Assembly (NCBI GenBank): GCA_937981765.1
Contig: CALJOM010000004.1
Span: 62,001-126,000 of the forward strand
Length of the DNA stretch: 64,000 nt
Direction of reading: 5' to 3'
DNA from: an uncultured Bacteroidales bacterium
Lineage (GTDB): Bacteria > Bacteroidota > Bacteroidia > Bacteroidales > Salinivirgaceae
Under the pieces are notes generated by a model. The model saw only the letters and a program-made list of their open reading frames with translations, had not been told where the DNA came from and made no database searches. The translations under genes and the position numbers were made by a program. Of this stretch, positions 63,745 to 64,000 are shown in pieces (the first letter of the stretch is position 1; each line of letters starts with the position of its first letter).

Positions 63745-64000
63745 TCATAAAGGGATCTCACCAATTTAGGGGTATTTCAGACTTGGCGTTATGCTCCAGA
63801 CCGATGGTTATACATGTGTTTGAATTTAAATATTGTTTATAGGCGAATCGTTAATAAGTGAATTTACTTTGAGTTTTCTGAACATAAGCTAATTGGGGTT
63901 GCCAAAGAGTAATAGCCGAGTTAATGCTGATTTTAAGTATGTATTGAATAAAACGATATTTTATGCATAATTGGGGTCGCACGACAAAGATTGTTTGTGA

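Noticed and set aside
1-64000. CRISPR arrays, insertion sequences, prophage or integrase
   Set aside because: No regular direct repeats with spacers, transposase or integrase motif was seen on either strand by eye.

Overview
The window is a 64 kb piece of a Bacteroidota chromosome, most like Bacteroidales or a relative. Supporting signs are the type IX secretion protein PorQ, a secreted protein with a type IX C-terminal sorting domain, phylum-typical families (DUF4175, DUF4292, Porin_10, PorT-like barrels), repeated TAnnTTTG promoter boxes and few Shine-Dalgarno sequences. It is mostly core chromosome. No insertion sequence, prophage, integrase, rRNA or CRISPR array was seen.

Layout. 1-7 kb (minus): the N-terminal part of Mfd running off the left edge, PorQ, S-adenosylhomocysteinase, an S41 processing protease, dCMP deaminase and a coiled-coil membrane protein, followed by a 1.2 kb gap without a credible gene. 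8-21 kb: fumarase, a glycosyltransferase, a DUF3108 / thiamine-binding / radical-SAM operon, a phosphohexomutase, a putative porin, YifB, a tandem universal stress protein, a nucleotidyl cyclase-HD fusion and RlmN. 21.9-29.8 kb (plus): a five-gene phosphonate operon. 30-37 kb: a receiver protein, two TPR membrane proteins around RibF, HflX and TonB. 37.7-52 kb (all minus): adenine deaminase, two CACGTG-centred palindromes, MnmG, YbeY, an anti-sigma-type ATPase, DUF4175, EnvC, DUF4292, a TPR lipoprotein, dUTPase, a flippase and NadA. 51.9-52.3 kb: a gene-free AT-rich stretch with DnaA-box-like sequences, a candidate replication origin. 52-64 kb: a beta-helix potassium channel, two small barrels, RuvB, QueG, DusB, a CPBP protease, a hypothetical protein, a second flippase, tRNA-His and a LamG-domain type IX cargo.

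The phosphonate operon is the most distinctive locus. A cytidylyltransferase/PEP mutase fusion, phosphonopyruvate decarboxylase and a metal-dependent alcohol dehydrogenase should convert PEP to 2-hydroxyethylphosphonate and could activate it as a CMP ester. A CDP-glycerol-glycerophosphotransferase-like protein and a 1002-residue membrane protein could then place it on a surface polymer. The 1002-residue protein joins a YidC/Oxa1-like domain, whose conserved groove arginine is replaced by serine, to many membrane helices and a C-terminal LtaS/sulfatase-type domain. This enzyme order and the final acceptor are inferred.

The plus strand looks C-rich left of about 50 kb and G-rich right of about 54 kb on sampled lines. 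All genes from 34.0 to 54.3 kb point left and the next four point right. With mnmG, parS-like palindromes and DnaA-like boxes, this suggests the origin lies at about 52 kb.
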